Below, one piece after another: positions 48,719 to 57,826 of a stretch of DNA of 64,000 nucleotides. Below the pieces are notes generated by a model. The model was not told the origin of the DNA and did no database searches. It saw only the letters and a program-made list of their open reading frames with translations. The position numbers were made by a program, and so were the translations under genes. This stretch comes from CAIURC01 sp043777315 (GTDB taxonomy: Bacteria; Verrucomicrobiota; Verrucomicrobiia; Chthoniobacterales; Chthoniobacteraceae): positions 62,001-126,000 of the forward strand of contig JAYVPW010000150.1 in assembly GCA_043777315.1 (NCBI GenBank). Reading direction: 5' to 3'. Within the stretch, counting starts at the first letter, position 1. Each line of letters starts with the position of its first letter.

Positions 48719-50110
48719 TCACCGCGCCCCGAAGCCGAAGATCACGACGGGGATCGTCCGGAGCAGGATCGCGAAATCGAGCCAGATCGACCAACTGTCG
48801 ATGTACTGCAGGTCGAGCTTCACCCATTCGTCGAAGCTCTGGACCTTGTTGCGCCCCGTCACCTGCCAGAGGCAGGTCAGGCCCGGTTTCATGCTGAGCC
48901 GGCGGCGTTGCGCGGTCGTCTCGAATTTTTCCACCTCGTAAATTGGGAGTGGCCGCGGGCCGACGAGGCTCATCTCGCCTTTGAGCACGTTCAGCAGTTG
49001 CGGCAGTTCGTCGAGGCTCGTCTTGCGCAGAAATTTCCCGAGCTGCGTAATGCGCGGATCGTTTTCGATTTTGAAAACCGGCCCGGACATCTGGTTGAAC
49101 GCGGCGAGCTCCGCCTGCTGCATCGCGGCATCGGTGCGCATCGAGCGAAATTTATACATCGTGAATGGCCGCCCATTTTTGCCGCCGCGCGCTTGTTTGA
49201 AAAAGATGGGACCCGGCGAAGTCAGACGAATCGTGATCGCGATCAGAGCGAACAGAGGTAGGGCGAGGATCAGTCCCAAAAAAGCGCCGACCCGGTCGCT
49301 GACGCCCTTCACCATCAGCGCCCATGAGAGATCGGGTGTGGTACGGAAGACCAGCATCGGCCGCGTCCCGAAGACATCGAAGGCGGGTCGCGCGATCGAG
49401 GTGCGGATAAAATCGGCGACGAGCCACGCCTCGACGCCCTCGATTTCGCACGCGGCGATGGCCTCCTGCAGGTTGTTCAAATGGCTGTGGCCGCCGGCGA
49501 AAATCACGCGGCTGACCGAGTGCCGGTGCAGCGCCTCGATGAACTCGGCGATCGGTTGCTTCTCGATGTCGAATTCTTCGACCACCTCGAGCTCCATGAT
49601 TTGCTCCGCGGTGAAGGTGTGCCGGAGTTGATGCGTGTCGGCTTTCGTGCCGGCGAGGATGATCGGTTCGCGCAGCGCTTCGGTCTTCGCGCGTGTGCGC
49701 AGGCGCTCGATGACGAAGCGCTCGCGCAGCAGGAGAAGCACTGGCGCGATGAGCAGAAAGAGCGGCATCACCGCGCGGCTCGGCACTTCGAGACGCAGGA
49801 AATACGAGCACGCGGCGATGAGAAGACCGAGCCAGAACGCGCCGCGCGCGAGCTGGCCGAGCGACTTGCCGAGCGTCTTTTGCAGCGGGTGAATGTAAAA
49901 ACCCTGCAGCTCGAGAATGATCGGCCCAAACGGCATGATCACGAAAAGCAGCCACTGAAATTCGGAGAACGGGCCGATCGGCTTATCGAAAATGAACCAG
50001 TCGCCGCCGAGATACCGCAGTGTGTGCGCGCCCCAGAACGCGATGACCAAAAGAACGCCATCGACGATCTGTTGGAACTGGAGATTCAGTTCTTGTTTTC
50101 GGCCAAGCAT
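48719..50110 (-). CDS. WbaP/WcaJ-type polyprenyl-phosphate glycosylphosphotransferase
   Basis: A 463-residue membrane enzyme that starts exopolysaccharide synthesis by moving a hexose-1-phosphate to undecaprenyl phosphate. Four or five spans lie in the first 130 residues. A CoA-binding-like Rossmann region (EPIILAGTKAD, VIFAGGHSHLN) follows, then a further span and the bacterial sugar-transferase domain. That domain has GGKNGRPFTMYKFRSM, KFLRKTSLDELPQLLNVL, SLVGPRPLP and CLWQVTGRN. It converges with the FHA-receiver gene across 21 bases. It would feed the Wza/Wzc locus to its right, while the WecA-type enzyme at 22053 may serve another glycan. Confidence 0.94.
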   Translation of the reverse strand: MLGRKQELNLQFQQIVDGVLLVIAFWGAHTLRYLGGDWFIFDKPIGPFSEFQWLLFVIMPFGPIILELQGFYIHPLQKTLGKSLGQLARGAFWLGLLIAACSYFLRLEVPSRAVMPLFLLIAPVLLLLRERFVIERLRTRAKTEALREPIILAGTKADTHQLRHTFTAEQIMELEVVEEFDIEKQPIAEFIEALHRHSVSRVIFAGGHSHLNNLQEAIAACEIEGVEAWLVADFIRTSIARPAFDVFGTRPMLVFRTTPDLSWALMVKGVSDRVGAFLGLILALPLFALIAITIRLTSPGPIFFKQARGGKNGRPFTMYKFRSMRTDAAMQQAELAAFNQMSGPVFKIENDPRITQLGKFLRKTSLDELPQLLNVLKGEMSLVGPRPLPIYEVEKFETTAQRRRLSMKPGLTCLWQVTGRNKVQSFDEWVKLDLQYIDSWSIWLDFAILLRTIPVVIFGFGAR

Positions 50111-50161
50111 CGGTGTTTTTGCCGCGGGGGAAGCGCGAAACGATACCCGCTGAAAGATAAA

Positions 50162-50860
50162 ATGCCTGCGAGCAAATTAACCTCGGAACCTCAAAAAGCG
50201 CAGGTCGTGGGAACGGTCCATTCACCCGGCTCGCTCCAGCGCGCGCTGAAGCTGCGGGCCGGCAGCGTCGATTTTCTCGAGCTCCGCGTGGATCATTTTG
50301 CGGAAAATCCGCGCGCGCTTTTGACCGCGCTGCCGCGCCTGAAATTCCCGCTGATCGTGACGGTGCGGCATCCGGCAGAAGGTGGCGCGAACGGCCTCGG
50401 GCTCGCGCGGCGGCGCGCGCTGTTCATGGAATTCCTCCCGTTTGCGGCGGCGATCGACGTCGAATTGCGCACGGTCGAGAAAGTCGAAACCATCCTCGCG
50501 ATGGCGCGGGGGCATCGGGTGAAAGTCATCGTCTCGAGCCATTATTTCCGATCGACGCCGCCTGCGAAGTCATTGACGGCCTTGATCCGCCGGGCTCGGC
50601 AGGCGGGCGCGGAGATTTTCAAACTCGCGACCCTGACCCCGAATCCCGCCGAACTCGGAACGCTGCTCTCGCTCTTTTCCCGACCGGCGAGCCTGCCGCT
50701 CAGCGTGATGGGAATGGGCGCGTTCGGAAAAATCTCGCGCCTTTTGCTCGCCCAGGCCGGCTCTGTCCTGAATTACGGCTACCTCGATCAGCCCAATGCC
50801 AGCGGGCAATGGGAGGCGACGGAACTGAAGCTGCGCCTCGCGGAAATCTCGGCGGATTGA
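50162..50860 (+). CDS. aroD: 3-dehydroquinate dehydratase, type I
   Basis: A 232-residue TIM-barrel enzyme that dehydrates 3-dehydroquinate in the shikimate pathway. The Schiff-base lysine is K154 (EIFKLATLT) and the general base is H127 (SSHYF). FLELRVDHF and VTVRHPAEGG mark the earlier strands, and MGMGAFGKISRL is the C-terminal substrate loop. The ATG at 50162 is used, since the frame upstream overlaps the divergent sugar transferase gene. Confidence 0.92.
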   Translation: MPASKLTSEPQKAQVVGTVHSPGSLQRALKLRAGSVDFLELRVDHFAENPRALLTALPRLKFPLIVTVRHPAEGGANGLGLARRRALFMEFLPFAAAIDVELRTVEKVETILAMARGHRVKVIVSSHYFRSTPPAKSLTALIRRARQAGAEIFKLATLTPNPAELGTLLSLFSRPASLPLSVMGMGAFGKISRLLLAQAGSVLNYGYLDQPNASGQWEATELKLRLAEISAD

Positions 50861-50866
50861 TCCGGA

Positions 50867-50910
50867 AGTCAGGCTTCCAGCCTGACTCGCCCAGCAGGCT
50901 TCCAGCCTCA
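50867..50910. repeat. Paired CAGGCTTCCAGCCTG hairpins between convergent genes
   Basis: AGTCAGGC (50867-50874) and GCCTGACT (50880-50887) form an 8-base-pair stem around TTCCA. A second, shorter copy, AGGCTTCCAGCCT, follows from 50896 and reaches the stop codon of the response regulator. It may serve as a bidirectional terminator, though no U-tract follows. Confidence 0.65.
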
Positions 50911-51288
50911 AGCCGTTTTGGCCACCGCGGTCTGCGCCAGCACGCGCATCAGCGCGGAGTAAATCTCGCTCGGCCCAAGGCCCTTGCTGACGTATCCGTT
51001 CGCGCCGGATTTCCGCGCGATCTGCATCGCGTCCTCGTCGTAGCCGAGTCCGGTGAACATTACGATCGGCAGGTCGGCGTATTTGGCGCGGATGATTTTA
51101 ATCAGCGCGAGGCCGTCGATTTTTGGCATCCCGATGTCGAGGATCACGGCTTCGCAAGGGTTCAAATCGAGCCACGACTCCACTTTCGTGCTGTCTGTCA
51201 GCGACGCGGCCATGTGCCCTTTGTCGCGGAGGAAAGTGGTGAGAAAGCGGTTCAGGAGCCGATTGTCGTCAACAACGAGGAAGTTCAT
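50908..51288 (-). CDS. Single-domain response regulator (CheY-like)
   Basis: A 126-residue receiver domain with no output domain. The acidic pocket is VVDDNR (6-10), the phospho-acceptor D51 in ILDIGMPK, the switch threonine T79 and the lysine K102 in VSKG. The start at ATG 51288 begins exactly at the first strand. An in-frame ATG 16 codons earlier adds only a Ser/Gln/Pro tail. No histidine kinase is encoded nearby, so it must work with one elsewhere. Confidence 0.9.
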   Translation of the reverse strand: MNFLVVDDNRLLNRFLTTFLRDKGHMAASLTDSTKVESWLDLNPCEAVILDIGMPKIDGLALIKIIRAKYADLPIVMFTGLGYDEDAMQIARKSGANGYVSKGLGPSEIYSALMRVLAQTAVAKTA

Positions 51289-51352
51289 GGATGGGTGCGG
51301 TGACTGCGGTTGCTGCGATGATTTAGCAGCGGCCATGCCACTGACCCGGTGG

Positions 51353-51553
51353 TCAGAAGAGCGTGTAGATGAATGGTGCGGCGGAGGTCGCGCCGAGGAT
51401 CAGGATCGCGGCGAAAAGGACGAGGATCAGGATGATCGGGATCATCCAATATTTCTTGTTGTGCCGCAGCATCTCGATGATTTCGCGCCCGAGGCTCGCG
51501 GGCTTTTCTTCACCGGCTTGCTGGAAAGTTTTGGAGTCTGGCGGCTGGCTCAT
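51353..51553 (-). CDS. DUF5989 small membrane protein
   Basis: A 66-residue protein with one membrane span (about 37-55) preceded by a charged stretch (LGREIIEMLRHNKKYWMIP) and ending APFIYTLF. This is the usual form of DUF5989 proteins that accompany carbamoyltransferase/SxtJ gene pairs. It starts 17 bases after the SxtJ stop. The molecular function is unknown. Confidence 0.8.
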   Translation of the reverse strand: MSQPPDSKTFQQAGEEKPASLGREIIEMLRHNKKYWMIPIILILVLFAAILILGATSAAPFIYTLF

Positions 51554-51570
51554 CGTGGCGGGGCGGGGGA

Positions 51571-52008
51571 CTAAAATTGCCGAAAGTAACGCGCGGCATC
51601 GACGGACTTTTCGCTGTCGCGCCAATAAGTTGCGCGGGTCCGGTCCGGGTGCTTCTGCAGCGGGTCGCGACCGGCGATGCGCATGATCAAGCCGATGGGA
51701 GTGATCACGAGATAGAAGAAAGTGGCGACGAGGAGATTGCTCATCACGGTCCCGATGCAGCAGGCGGCGAAGAACCAGACGAGGTAGAATGGCTTCGCGA
51801 TCATCGGGAAAAGCCAGAGGACGATGCCGAGCACGATGCCGTACGCGAGGAGGTCGGAGACGAGCGGTTTCGGCGCCGCGAGATGAGTGAGCACGGAGAA
51901 TTTCAGTGCAATTTTGATCACCGAAAAACCGATGGCCATCGTGCGGGCGAAGCTGCGCCGCTCGTCGAGGCTCGGGTTCCAATTGATGTCGGCGAACGGG
52001 TTGATCAT
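51571..52008 (-). CDS. SxtJ-family membrane protein
   Basis: A 145-residue protein with three or four hydrophobic segments between residues 25 and 115 and polar ends, matching the SxtJ-type protein found beside NodU/SxtI-type carbamoyltransferases in many bacteria. It starts six bases after the carbamoyltransferase stop. Its function is not established. It may anchor the transferase at the membrane, which is inference. Confidence 0.8.
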   Translation of the reverse strand: MINPFADINWNPSLDERRSFARTMAIGFSVIKIALKFSVLTHLAAPKPLVSDLLAYGIVLGIVLWLFPMIAKPFYLVWFFAACCIGTVMSNLLVATFFYLVITPIGLIMRIAGRDPLQKHPDRTRATYWRDSEKSVDAARYFRQF

Positions 52009-52014
52009 TTGGGC

Positions 52015-53859
52015 TCAGTCGAGGTGAAAGCTGCCGACGTATTTCGCTTTTTCAGCTTCGGAGAGTTGCGGCTGCTCGGATTTGAAGAGCACGCAATTTT
52101 CGAGGACGAGCACGTCCATGTCGCTGGCCATGAAGCAGCGATACGCATCCTGCGGAGTGCCGACGATCGGCTCGCCGCGGATGTTGAAGCTGGTGTTGAC
52201 GATGAGTCCGCAGCCGGTCTGGCGCTTGAACTCGCGGATGAGCCGGTAGTAGCGGGCGTTGCGGCGCTCATCGACGGTCTGGATGCGCGCGGACATGTCC
52301 ACATGCGTGATCGCCGGGACGACGGAGCGGGGGACGTTGACGCGTTTGCAGAGGTCGGGGTTGCGCATCGCGGACTGTTGCGCGGGCGTGAGCGGGAGGC
52401 GCTTGGCGGCGGTCACCGGCGCGACGAGGAGCATGTAGGGCGACTCGCAGTCGAGGTCGAAAAACTCGGGCGCGTCCTCGATCAAACAGCTCGGCGCGAA
52501 GGGCCGGAACGACTCGCGAAATTTGATGCGCAGGTTCATTTGCGACTGCATCGCTGAGCTGCGCGCGTCGCCGATGATGCTCCGGGCGCCGAGCGCACGC
52601 GGGCCAAATTCCATGCGATCCTGAAACCAGCCGACGACCTTTTCCTCGCGCATCGCCTCGACCGTTTTCGTCAGCAGTTCGGCTTCGTCCGCGATGAAAT
52701 GATGCGCGATTTTCTTCTCATCGAGAAAGGCGCGGATTTCCTCGTTCGAGAAGCGCGGGCCGAGCAGTGCGCCTTTCAGCGAGTCGTGCGGGTTCGCTTT
52801 TCGCTCGAGGTCGAGGAGGTGGAACTGCGCGAAAAGCGCAGCCCCGAGCGCGCCGCCGGCATCGCCCGCGGCGGAGGGAATCCAGATGTGGTCGAAGATT
52901 TTCTCGCGCAGGAGGACGCCGTTCGCGACGCAGTTCAGCGCGACGCCGCCGGCGAGGACGAGGTTCCGCGAGCCGGTGAGTGCGCGGGCGGTACGGGCCA
53001 TTCGCAGGACGATTTCCTCGGTCACGTTTTGGATCGAGGCGGCGAGGTCCATCTCGCGCTGCGTGATCGTCGATTCGGACCTGCGCGGCGGTCCGCCGAA
53101 GAGTGCGTCGAACTTCGGCGAGGTCATCGTGAGCCCCTGCGCGTAGTTGAAATATTTCATCTCCATTGCGAACGATCCGTCGTCCTTGAGGTCGATGAGT
53201 TTCTTCAAAATCAGCTCGGCGAAGCGCGGCTCACCGTACGGCGCGAGGCCCATGAGCTTGTATTCGCCGCTGTTGACCTTGAAGCCGCAGAAGTAGGTGA
53301 CGGCGCTGTAGAGCAGCCCGAGCGAGTGCGGGAACTCGAGCGTTTTCAGTAGCTCGATTTTGTTGCCGCGGCCGTGGCCGATGCTCGCGGAGTCCCATTC
53401 GCCGACGCCATCCATCGTGAGAATCGCGGCATCGTCGAATGGCGACGGATAAAACGCGCTCGCCGCGTGCGACTCGTGGTGGAGGGTGAAGGCGATGCGC
53501 TTCGTGTATTTCCCGCCGAGTGCGCGGCGGATTTCGCGCGGCAGATGAAGCTTTGTTTTGAGCCAAAGCGGGAGCGCCATCATGAACGAGCGCAGACCGG
53601 ACGGCGCGTATGCGAGATAGCTCTCGAGCAGGCGGTCGAACTTCAGCAGCGGCTTGTCGTAAAAGACCACGTAATCGAGCTGCTCCGGCGTGAGCCCCGC
53701 CTCGCGAAGGCAGTATTCAACAGCGTTCGCGGGGAATGCGGGGTCGTGCTTGATCCGCGTGAAACGCTCCTCCTGCGCGGCGGCGATGATCTCGCCATCG
53801 ACGACGAGCGCAGCGGCGCTGTCGTGATAAAATGCGGAGATTCCGAGGATGCGACTCAT
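52015..53859 (-). CDS. NodU/CmcH-type O-carbamoyltransferase
   Basis: A 614-residue enzyme that transfers a carbamoyl group from carbamoyl phosphate, through carbamoyl-AMP, to a hydroxyl of a sugar or other acceptor. The N-terminal ASKHA-fold part starts ILGISAFYHDSAAALV and has LHHESHAASAFYPSPF (His ligands of the metal site), TMDGVGEW and LAGGVALNCVANG. The C-terminal YrdC-like part has FGPRALGARSIIGD and SFNIRGEPIV. With SxtJ and DUF5989 following, it forms a known three-gene arrangement. The acceptor is probably the polysaccharide made by the surrounding genes. Confidence 0.93.
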   Translation of the reverse strand: MSRILGISAFYHDSAAALVVDGEIIAAAQEERFTRIKHDPAFPANAVEYCLREAGLTPEQLDYVVFYDKPLLKFDRLLESYLAYAPSGLRSFMMALPLWLKTKLHLPREIRRALGGKYTKRIAFTLHHESHAASAFYPSPFDDAAILTMDGVGEWDSASIGHGRGNKIELLKTLEFPHSLGLLYSAVTYFCGFKVNSGEYKLMGLAPYGEPRFAELILKKLIDLKDDGSFAMEMKYFNYAQGLTMTSPKFDALFGGPPRRSESTITQREMDLAASIQNVTEEIVLRMARTARALTGSRNLVLAGGVALNCVANGVLLREKIFDHIWIPSAAGDAGGALGAALFAQFHLLDLERKANPHDSLKGALLGPRFSNEEIRAFLDEKKIAHHFIADEAELLTKTVEAMREEKVVGWFQDRMEFGPRALGARSIIGDARSSAMQSQMNLRIKFRESFRPFAPSCLIEDAPEFFDLDCESPYMLLVAPVTAAKRLPLTPAQQSAMRNPDLCKRVNVPRSVVPAITHVDMSARIQTVDERRNARYYRLIREFKRQTGCGLIVNTSFNIRGEPIVGTPQDAYRCFMASDMDVLVLENCVLFKSEQPQLSEAEKAKYVGSFHLD

Positions 53860-53961
53860 CTGCGACGAAGAAAGCGCGCGTTGATCGGCAGCGTCGAGCT
53901 TCGTGATTTTCCAAGCCTCGACGAGTCAGCGGGCGACGTTACGTTGCGCCTCTTTTTTCGC

Positions 53962-55146
53962 ATGAAAATCAGCCGGGCCACGCTGCTCAAAATTCTGATC
54001 GCACTCATTTCGACTGTCTTTTGCCTCGTGATTCTCGAGGTCGGATTCCGGCTCGTCAGCCGGCGCGACGAAGATGGGACGTATTGGTTTCGCTCGGCGC
54101 GTCTGAAGCCGTTTCACGTGCCGGTGAATCAAGTCCGGCACGAGTTCGAGCGATACCGCGGAGCGAACGATTCCACGCTGATTTACGATCCCGATTTGGG
54201 ATGGAATCAGCGCCCGAACGTGGCGCATCACAACGACGCGGGCTTCGTCAGCATCGAGCCGCACGTCGAGCTCGCGCCGCCCGCGGATCGTCTGCGCATC
54301 GCACTCTTCGGCGATTCGTTCACGCAGGGGAGCTTCGAGGCGGGGTGGTGGCGCGCGCTCGAAACCGGGATGAACGCGTTGGGAGACAAAGCCGAGGTGC
54401 TCAACTTCGCGGTCGGCGGATACGGCATCGATCAAGCCTTCCTGCGCTGGCAGAAAGATGGCGCGAAGTATCGGCCGCACATTGTGATCCTCGGTTTCCT
54501 CGCGGACGACTGTCTGCGCGATGTGAATCTGCTGCGGCTGATGCGCGACCCGACCAGCGGCATCGCGCTGATGAAGCCGCGCTTCGTGCTCGAGGGTGAC
54601 GGGCTGCGCTTGATCAATTCGCCCACGCCGCCGCCGGAGCGCGTGCCGGAAATCCTCGCGGATTTCGAGCGCTGGCCATTGAGCCGCCACGAGTGGTTTT
54701 TTTCCACGGCGGACTATCAGCAGCGGTGGTGGCGGAGGAGCCGCGCTGGCGCGGTGATCGAGGAGAAAGCGACCCCGGTGCCGAAGCATCCGAGCAATCC
54801 GGAGCTATTCCGTCTCGACGGAGAAATGGCGCAACTGGCGCAGCGGATTTTGCGAAAGATGCATCGCGAAGTGGAAGCCGGGGGCGGGTCATTTTACGTG
54901 CTCCATCTTCCGCGACCGGCGGACATCGCGCTGCTCCGCACGCGCGGAGAACTGCCGTATCGGGATCTACTCGCGAGTCTGAAGTCCGAGCATTCCGTGA
55001 TTCAACCGGAGGAAATGATGCGCGTGAGTTCCGAGAAAGATCCGGACGCCTTTCCCCGCGACGGGCACTACGGCGCGAATCTGAATGCGGCGCTCGGGCG
55101 TTTCGTTGCGCAGGAATTGCACGCCCGCCGGAAAATCGCGCCGTAA
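53962..55146 (+). CDS. Membrane-anchored SGNH-hydrolase-type protein
   Basis: A 394-residue protein with an N-terminal signal anchor (about 9-31) and an extracytoplasmic SGNH hydrolase domain. Block I is ALFGDSFTQG (Ser near 119), GGYGIDQ is the Gly block, and D367-G-H369 near the C-terminus completes the Ser-His-Asp set. Such AlgX/DltD-like proteins add or remove acyl esters on exported glycans. It is divergent from the carbamoyltransferase with 102 bases between. The ATG at 53962 begins at the anchor. The longer open frame upstream is antisense to the carbamoyltransferase. Confidence 0.8.
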   Translation: MKISRATLLKILIALISTVFCLVILEVGFRLVSRRDEDGTYWFRSARLKPFHVPVNQVRHEFERYRGANDSTLIYDPDLGWNQRPNVAHHNDAGFVSIEPHVELAPPADRLRIALFGDSFTQGSFEAGWWRALETGMNALGDKAEVLNFAVGGYGIDQAFLRWQKDGAKYRPHIVILGFLADDCLRDVNLLRLMRDPTSGIALMKPRFVLEGDGLRLINSPTPPPERVPEILADFERWPLSRHEWFFSTADYQQRWWRRSRAGAVIEEKATPVPKHPSNPELFRLDGEMAQLAQRILRKMHREVEAGGGSFYVLHLPRPADIALLRTRGELPYRDLLASLKSEHSVIQPEEMMRVSSEKDPDAFPRDGHYGANLNAALGRFVAQELHARRKIAP

Positions 55147-55173
55147 AAAGCGCGCGGAGTTTTCAGCGGAAAC

Positions 55174-56337
55174 TCACGAGGATTTCGCGGGTGGCGCGGG
55201 CTCCCAGCGATGCGCCGCGCCGCGCGAGCAATAGAGCCAGAAGGCGCGGACGATACTCCAGTTGAGGAAGACGAATCCGCCCGGCAGCGAGAGGATGCGG
55301 GAGCGAAACCGAGACTGCAAAAGTCCGAGCGCGGCGCAAAAATAAAAGAGGCACTGCAGGCCGAAGATCAAGCGGTAGAGCGGCTCGGCGAGCAGCGCCG
55401 CATTTGCCGTGAAGGCGAGGAGCAGGAACGCGGGGGCGCACAGGCGGAGATATTTGTGCGAGAGGAGCTGCCACCAGAGCCGGTTGCGCCAGGGCACGAG
55501 CCACGCGGGATGACGGAACAAGCACTGGAAATTTCCGGCCAGCGTGCGGCGTTTGCGCACGCGTTCGGAGGCGGGTTCGAGGGGCTGCGGATCGAAGGCC
55601 AAGGCTGCGGGATCGTGCAGGACGCGATAGCCGGCGACGGCGATGCTCATCGGGATGACGACATCGTCGAGGATCGTGTCGGGGGCGATCGGCGAGAAGA
55701 GCGTCCGCCGGAGGGCATAGACCGCGCCGGTGCAGCCGATGCAGGAGTCGAAGCGCGCTTCCGCGGCGCGGATCGTTTTTTCAAATCGCCAGTAGGCATC
55801 GACCGCGGAACCGATGCCGCTGCGCGCGCCGTCGATTTCGAGCGCGCCGCTGACCGCGCCGATTTTGGGATCGGAGAAATGCGCGGCCAGACGGCGAATC
55901 GTGTCGGGCGCGAAGCGTTGGCGGGCATCGGCGAAGACGACGAGTTCTGAATCGGCCAGCGCGAACGCGGCATTGAGGCAGGCGGCTTTGCCGGATCGCT
56001 CGCCGTGAATGAGCAGACGGACACGCGGAGACTGGCACGCTTCTGCGCGCGAGACGGTTTGGTCCGTCGAGCCATCCGAGACGAGAAGGACGCGAAGTTT
56101 CTCGGGCGGATAATCCGCCGCGAGCAGGTTCTCGATTCGGTCGGCGATGCGGTTTTCTTCGTTGTGGACGACGAGGATGACGCAGACGTCGAAGGTCCCT
56201 CGCTCGGGTGCGCGTGAGCCAGGAAGCGGTCGAATCTTCGCGAGAAAACCGATGAGCCAGCGGTAGCCGACGAAGGTGTAGGCGAGCAGCGCGACGCTGA
56301 ACCAAAAGACCGGCAGCGAAACGGCGCGCAGGATCAC
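55174..56337 (-). CDS. Membrane glycosyltransferase family 2 (processive-synthase-like)
   Basis: A 387-residue protein with one N-terminal span (about 5-25), a GT2 catalytic core and three C-terminal spans. The core shows VILVVHNEENRI, LVSDGSTDQT, FADARQRF in place of a classic DxD, ILDDVVIP and a RKRRTLAGNFQ segment where processive synthases have Q-x-x-R-W. This layout resembles IcaA/BcsA-like polymerising transferases, though shorter. It is the last gene of the minus-strand unit that starts beyond 64000. Confidence 0.86.
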   Translation of the reverse strand: MILRAVSLPVFWFSVALLAYTFVGYRWLIGFLAKIRPLPGSRAPERGTFDVCVILVVHNEENRIADRIENLLAADYPPEKLRVLLVSDGSTDQTVSRAEACQSPRVRLLIHGERSGKAACLNAAFALADSELVVFADARQRFAPDTIRRLAAHFSDPKIGAVSGALEIDGARSGIGSAVDAYWRFEKTIRAAEARFDSCIGCTGAVYALRRTLFSPIAPDTILDDVVIPMSIAVAGYRVLHDPAALAFDPQPLEPASERVRKRRTLAGNFQCLFRHPAWLVPWRNRLWWQLLSHKYLRLCAPAFLLLAFTANAALLAEPLYRLIFGLQCLFYFCAALGLLQSRFRSRILSLPGGFVFLNWSIVRAFWLYCSRGAAHRWEPAPPAKSS

Positions 56338-56368
56338 GAGAGAAAATGGGCGGCCGCGGCGAGCCAGC

Positions 56369-57823
56369 TCACATGCGCTGAATCGCCAACTGCCACATTC
56401 GCAGGACGCCGTAGGTCATGGTGGCGATGATGGCGAGATCGATCAGGCCGATTTTGTTCCAACGATTGAGCGGGGCGGTGATGGCTTGCGCCGCCGCGGT
56501 TGAAAGTTCGGAGGAATGAACCTCCACGGTTTGAATTGGTGGCGCGGCTCCGAGTGCGAGAACCGCATCGGAGCTGCTCGCACCGGCGAGCGCAGGTTGC
56601 GGGACGAAAAGGCCGCGCCATTTCGGCAGCGCCGGCGTGAGCGCACTTTCCTCGGCCGGCTCCTCCATGCAGATGCCGCGGAGGTGGCGGTGCAGCGCCG
56701 CGGTCGCCGCGGTGAACATGAAAAAGGTGGGCCGGTAGGCGAGGTCCACCATCCAGCACGAGACCATGTACGTGAGGACCAGAACGAACAGAATGCGCCG
56801 AATGCGCTCTTCGTCGTCGGTCGCGGTCTTTGCCATCATCAGGGTTCGCAGGTTGCAGTAGAGGATTCCGACGAAGAGAAAGAGGCCCACTTTTCCGGTC
56901 TCCGCGCCGGTCTGCACGTAGGAGGAATGCGCGGCCTTCCCGTAATGGTGCGCGGCAAAAAAGCTCTTCAGCCACTGGGCGTGCCCGATGCCAAATGTCT
57001 TGCTCTGGATCATTTTCATCCCGTGTGTGAACGCGGCGACGCGGCCCATGATTGCTCCATCGGTCTTGGAGCGATCGAGTTCGTTCATGCGCGGCAGTTT
57101 CCAAATGACCACGCCGCCGAAGAAAATCGCGAGCGTGATGATCGCGGCCTGGACCGCCTTTGGCCGCCCGAACGTCGCCGTGGCGACGACCGTGATGCCA
57201 GCGACGAGGAAACTGCCTTTGGAAAACGTGAGGTAAATGCACCAGAGCGGCAGGCCGATGAGCGCGTAGCCGACCTCCTGCAAAAAGATGGGCCGCCGCC
57301 AGATGCTGAAAAAGAAGAGCATCGGAATGGCAGGAACGACGTTGTGGCCGAGCGCGTTCGGATTGCGGAAGATGGAGAGATTCAGCGCGAGGCGTCCCTT
57401 CATCCGACCCTCGGTCAGGTCGTAGCTGCCGAGCGGGTCGAAACCGTACTGGCTCGCGATGGCGAGGGCGGCGATGGCGATGATGAGGAAGGTCCACCAG
57501 CCGACGAATTGCTTGATGCGCGGCAGCGTCACCAGCGTCTGGACGATGATGATGTAGGTCAGGAAAAGGCTGTTGGTGGCCTTGAAAGTCTCCCACGGCG
57601 TCGGCGAGGTCAGGACCAGCCAGAGCCAGAAGGCCAGTACCATCCAGTCGTGCGGGGTGCGGAAAAGATTGCCCCATTTCAGGCTCCGCTCGCGGAAGAA
57701 AAGCGACAGCAGCGCGAAGCCCATGACGAGTTGCGCGAAGTGGACCTTGGAGAAAAGCTCACCCCATTCCTGCGGACGGATGTAATACATCACGAGGAAA
57801 AGGATGATTGAAACGAAGTCCAT
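56369..57823 (-). CDS. Wzy/O-antigen-ligase-like membrane polymerase
   Basis: A 484-residue protein with about eleven hydrophobic segments. The pattern IRPQEWGELF near the N-terminus, FRNPNALGHN in the middle and a large loop with MIQSKTFGIGHAQWLKSFF and HSSYVQTGAETG resembles the Wzy_C-related proteins found in exopolysaccharide loci. They polymerise or transfer undecaprenyl-linked repeat units at the outer face of the inner membrane. A cytoplasm-like segment of about 80 Ala/Pro-rich residues precedes the last span. It begins three bases after the GT4 stop. Confidence 0.82.
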   Translation of the reverse strand: MDFVSIILFLVMYYIRPQEWGELFSKVHFAQLVMGFALLSLFFRERSLKWGNLFRTPHDWMVLAFWLWLVLTSPTPWETFKATNSLFLTYIIIVQTLVTLPRIKQFVGWWTFLIIAIAALAIASQYGFDPLGSYDLTEGRMKGRLALNLSIFRNPNALGHNVVPAIPMLFFFSIWRRPIFLQEVGYALIGLPLWCIYLTFSKGSFLVAGITVVATATFGRPKAVQAAIITLAIFFGGVVIWKLPRMNELDRSKTDGAIMGRVAAFTHGMKMIQSKTFGIGHAQWLKSFFAAHHYGKAAHSSYVQTGAETGKVGLFLFVGILYCNLRTLMMAKTATDDEERIRRILFVLVLTYMVSCWMVDLAYRPTFFMFTAATAALHRHLRGICMEEPAEESALTPALPKWRGLFVPQPALAGASSSDAVLALGAAPPIQTVEVHSSELSTAAAQAITAPLNRWNKIGLIDLAIIATMTYGVLRMWQLAIQRM

Positions 57824-57826
57824 TTT

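Noticed and set aside
49481..50161. Long N-terminal extension of aroD
   Set aside because: It is antisense to the sugar transferase gene. The dehydroquinase fold is complete from the ATG at 50162.
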